Of a stretch of 17,521 nucleotides of DNA, positions 15,804-17,521 are shown piece by piece. The position numbers were made by a program, and so were the translations under genes. Below the pieces are notes generated by a model that worked only from the letters and a program-made list of their open reading frames with translations, ran no database searches and was not told where the DNA came from. Numbering within the stretch: position 1 is the first letter of the stretch; each line of letters starts with the position of its first letter. Origin of the DNA: DATDXN01 sp035289305 (lineage in GTDB: Bacteria; Patescibacteriota; Microgenomatia; UBA1406; HO2-37-13b); contig DATDXN010000025.1 of the NCBI GenBank assembly GCA_035289305.1, forward strand, positions 1-17,521, read 5' to 3'.

Positions 15804-16310
15804 ATGAGATATAAGAAAGGATTCACGCTCATTGAACTTTTGATTGTTATTAGTGTCATTGCGTTTGTTATCGCGTTTTCCGGTTTTGATATTGCGGGAG
15901 TGCGGGAAAATGCACGGGATGCACGGCGCAAATCTGACTTACGGCAAATACAAAAAGCGCTTGAATTGTACCGGCAGGATAAATATCCTCCTGAATTTCC
16001 CGAGAATGGTACATTTCTCGGCACACCAAATACCAGTTGTTGGTCATCGGGCACTCCGGGTATAAATGGCGAGCCAATAGGAACCTGTACGGGAAATATA
16101 TATTTGCAAAAAGTCCCGGGAGATCCATTGAAAATTCCACAAGTCTATTATTATTATCGAAATGACGATCTAGGACTAGGAGGTAAAAAGCTGAAATATA
16201 CATTATGTACATGTATTGAAAACACCGCAGATGCTGATAGTATTGTGGGAGATTGTGATGCTGCATATGTTTGTTCAAGCGGTAGAAAATATGAATTACA
16301 TGAGCCATAA
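15804..16310 (+). CDS. GspG-like type IV pseudopilin 3
   Basis: With the ATG at 15804 the protein has 168 residues and a compact leader MRYKKG, cut before FTLIE. A longer TTG-initiated form from 15768 would begin inside the promoter -35 and put a non-basic stretch before the leader, so it is rejected. After the hydrophobic helix come ARDARRKSDLRQIQKALEL, a VPGDPL block with YYYYR, and C-terminal CTC...DCD...VCSS. The mature part has six cysteines. It is a minor pilin of the GspG branch, less similar to pseudopilins 1 and 2 than they are to each other. It is first in the second transcription unit, and the next gene follows after 6 nt. Confidence 0.92.
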   Translation: MRYKKGFTLIELLIVISVIAFVIAFSGFDIAGVRENARDARRKSDLRQIQKALELYRQDKYPPEFPENGTFLGTPNTSCWSSGTPGINGEPIGTCTGNIYLQKVPGDPLKIPQVYYYYRNDDLGLGGKKLKYTLCTCIENTADADSIVGDCDAAYVCSSGRKYELHEP

Positions 16311-16316
16311 ATTTTT

Positions 16317-16781
16317 ATGAAAAAAATAGGCGGATTTACCAGCCGCGTTAGATGCGGTGGATTCACTCTTTTGGAACTATTAGTTTCTGTTGGTATTATC
16401 GCGCTTATTTCGACAATCGGAGTGGTATCTTTCACCACAGCGCAAAAAAAGTCCCGCGACGCAAAAAGAGTCACGCACTTGAGCGATATACAAAATGCGT
16501 TTGAGCAGTATTTCTCAATATGTGGATATCAGTATCCGGTGACTGCTGGTGGGACAAGCTTTCTTACGTCAGGCAATACCCTTACGTCATGTTCTTCTTC
16601 AGACGTGCTTATCACCTATCCCAATGATCCGCTCGTGACAGGCGGCTATCAATGTATCAATTGTACAGTTAGTTCCTATACAGTTTGCCCCCCTGATGTG
16701 GGGGGAGGCGCATATCTTGAGACTGCCACATCAAGCTGCAATACTACCAATACAAGTTGTTGTGTGAAGAACCAACAATAA
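16317..16781 (+). CDS. GspG-like type IV pseudopilin 4 with duplicated GGFT leader
   Basis: The 154-residue prepilin has the leader MKKIGGFTSRVRCGG, cut after Gly15 before FTLLE. A canonical leader, MKKIGG-F, is already complete at residue 7, then nine residues are inserted and GGFT is repeated. Only the second copy leads into a hydrophobic helix, so cleavage there is expected. The mature part has SRDAKRVTHLSDIQNAF, a YPNDPL block and eight cysteines, including SCC near the end. A further cysteine lies in the leader. The insert contains a short DNA hairpin. No Shine-Dalgarno is seen, and the next gene starts 2 nt after the stop. Confidence 0.9.
   Translation: MKKIGGFTSRVRCGGFTLLELLVSVGIIALISTIGVVSFTTAQKKSRDAKRVTHLSDIQNAFEQYFSICGYQYPVTAGGTSFLTSGNTLTSCSSSDVLITYPNDPLVTGGYQCINCTVSSYTVCPPDVGGGAYLETATSSCNTTNTSCCVKNQQ
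16343..16357. repeat. Inverted repeat in the pseudopilin 4 leader
   Basis: CCGC (16343-16346) and GCGG (16354-16357), extendable by a G.T pair, form a short hairpin between two GGATTYAC copies (16332-16339 and 16359-16366). Another GCGG at 16330-16333 offers an alternative partner for CCGC. Confidence 0.5.
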
Positions 16782-16783
16782 AC

Positions 16784-17263
16784 ATGAGAAAACAAAAAAC
16801 ACGCGGGTTTACGCTTCTTGAGATACTGATTGTTGCTTCTATCATCATGCTTCTTGCTGTGGCAGGTGTTGTATCGTACTCATCACTCAACAGAAGCTCT
16901 CGGGACGCGCGGCGCAAATCCGATATAGAACAGATGCGTGCTGCGTTTGAACAATGGAGAAGTGACTATGGTTCATATCCTTCGGTGACAGTTGATTGTA
17001 GCGTGACGAGCGGATTAGTATCAGGATCAATTACCTATCTTGCCACTATTCCCAAAGATCCTCAATGCACAACGCGGAGTTATTATTATGTGACAGCCGC
17101 AAAGGCTGATTATGTTATTGCCGCAGCTCTTGAAATTCCTCCCTCTCCTGCCTCATGCGTATCCCTTCCTGGGGGAATTTCAGTTGTCGGACAGTGTGAT
17201 GATCCAGGGAGTACAACTCCAATCAATTGTAATTACTGCGTTGGTCCCTATGGAGTGCGATGA
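16784..17263 (+). CDS. GspG-like type IV pseudopilin 5
   Basis: From the ATG at 16784 the protein has 159 residues, with a basic leader MRKQKTRG cut before FTLLE. A TTG-initiated longer form from 16757 would overlap the previous gene and is less likely. After the hydrophobic helix come SRDARRKSDIEQMRAAFEQW, an IPKDP block followed by YYYV, and a C-terminal C.YC group. The mature part has six cysteines. It shares the GspG layout with the neighbouring genes. Its stop and the next gene's start overlap as ATGA, pointing to translational coupling. Confidence 0.92.
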   Translation: MRKQKTRGFTLLEILIVASIIMLLAVAGVVSYSSLNRSSRDARRKSDIEQMRAAFEQWRSDYGSYPSVTVDCSVTSGLVSGSITYLATIPKDPQCTTRSYYYVTAAKADYVIAAALEIPPSPASCVSLPGGISVVGQCDDPGSTTPINCNYCVGPYGVR

Positions 17264-17521
17264 AGTCATATATGTGTCAGGTAAAGAAAGGCTTCACCCG
17301 AACAAATTTTACTAAAAATTTGAGCGGGTTTACTCTTATTGAAGTCTTGATTGCTGCGGTCATTATCCTTGTTTTCTCGGGTATTTCCTTGGCGGGGTAT
17401 TGGCAATTTAATGAGTCAAAGAAACTTGATGAAGAGACTAAAAAATTTGTTGAGACACTCATGATTGCAAAACAAAAGGCAATATCAGGAGAGGCACGCA
17501 CGTGTGGCGATAACGGCTCGT
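17260..17521 (+). CDS. Type IV pseudopilin 6 (FimT/GspH-like), 3' end outside the window
   Basis: About 87 codons are open to the window edge. The leader is long (MKSYMCQVKKGFTRT... to Gly23) and is cut before FTLIEV. A canonical KKGFT also occurs at residues 9-13, but only the second FT starts a hydrophobic helix. The mature region FVETLMIAKQKAISGEA resembles the start of FimT/GspH minor pilins, in which helix 1 is followed by small, Ala-rich segments. The start overlaps the pseudopilin 5 stop by ATGA; an in-frame ATG at 17272 is an alternative. A 14+14-nt imperfect hairpin lies between the two FT motifs. Confidence 0.85.
   Translation, partial: MKSYMCQVKKGFTRTNFTKNLSGFTLIEVLIAAVIILVFSGISLAGYWQFNESKKLDEETKKFVETLMIAKQKAISGEARTCGDNGS
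17297..17328. repeat. Inverted repeat in the pseudopilin 6 leader
   Basis: The arms 17297-17310 and 17315-17328 pair at 12 of 14 positions (CCCG..CAAATTTT against its complement) around a 4-nt ACTA loop. The repeat lies between GGCTTCACC and GGGTTTACTC, which encode the two GFT motifs. Confidence 0.65.

Noticed and set aside
15578..16308. Minus-strand open frames of 146-158 codons across pseudopilins 2 and 3
   Set aside because: They run antisense to clear FTLxE pilin genes and have no recognisable features.
16757..16783. TTG start at 16757 for pseudopilin 5
   Set aside because: It would overlap pseudopilin 4 by 25 nt, while ATG at 16784 follows the stop by 2 nt and gives a basic leader MRKQKTRG.
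1..17521. CRISPR array, tRNA/rRNA genes, transposase or integrase
   Set aside because: No regularly spaced repeats, cloverleaf or rRNA-like segments, or recombinase motifs were found on either strand by eye.

Overview
The window reads as a low-GC chromosomal segment of a candidate-phyla-radiation (Patescibacteria) bacterium. This assignment is an inference from protein style: a pilin with an LNPAEAQRKARD core, a compact pilB-pilT-pilC set, GspG-like pseudopilins in tandem, few Shine-Dalgarno sites, and DUF2723/YfhO membrane proteins. No rRNA or marker gene is present to prove it. UGA terminates several genes (both methyltransferases, pseudopilins 2 and 5), so the UGA=Gly code of Gracilibacteria/SR1 is excluded.

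Left half (1 to about 9.03 kb), a surface-glycosylation block: the tail of an upstream gene, a YfhO-family GT-C-like membrane protein, a convergent GT2 glycosyltransferase, then a plus-strand operon of two SAM methyltransferases and a second YfhO paralog joined by overlaps. A convergent DUF2723 (protein O-mannosyltransferase-like) membrane protein follows. By eye, this part up to about 7 kb is clearly more AT-rich than the right half.

Right half (9.1 to 17.5 kb), a type IV pilus block in two divergent arms. The minus arm has the assembly ATPase pilB, the retraction ATPase pilT, the platform protein pilC, and then a pilin gene with its own strong promoter and a perfect 14-bp terminator. The plus arm starts with a small P-loop-less DNA polymerase III delta'-like gene. 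It continues with six tandem GspG/FimT-like pseudopilins, the last one cut by the window edge. The two arms start from overlapping face-to-face promoters in a 47-bp gap.

Most notable observations: three of the six pseudopilins carry a duplicated GFT motif in the prepilin leader, with a DNA hairpin between the copies. Mature (pseudo)pilins all carry even numbers of cysteines (4, 8, 6, 6, 8, 6 for the complete ones). Several pilus genes have promoter -10 elements only 7-11 nt from the start codon, suggesting near-leaderless mRNAs. The second pseudopilin may have lost a canonical leader through a one-base change in an A-run. Lying next to pilA, the glycosylation block could decorate the pilus or another surface polymer; this is inference. 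No intergenic stretch exceeds 300 bases. I saw no tRNA, rRNA, CRISPR array, transposase or integrase.
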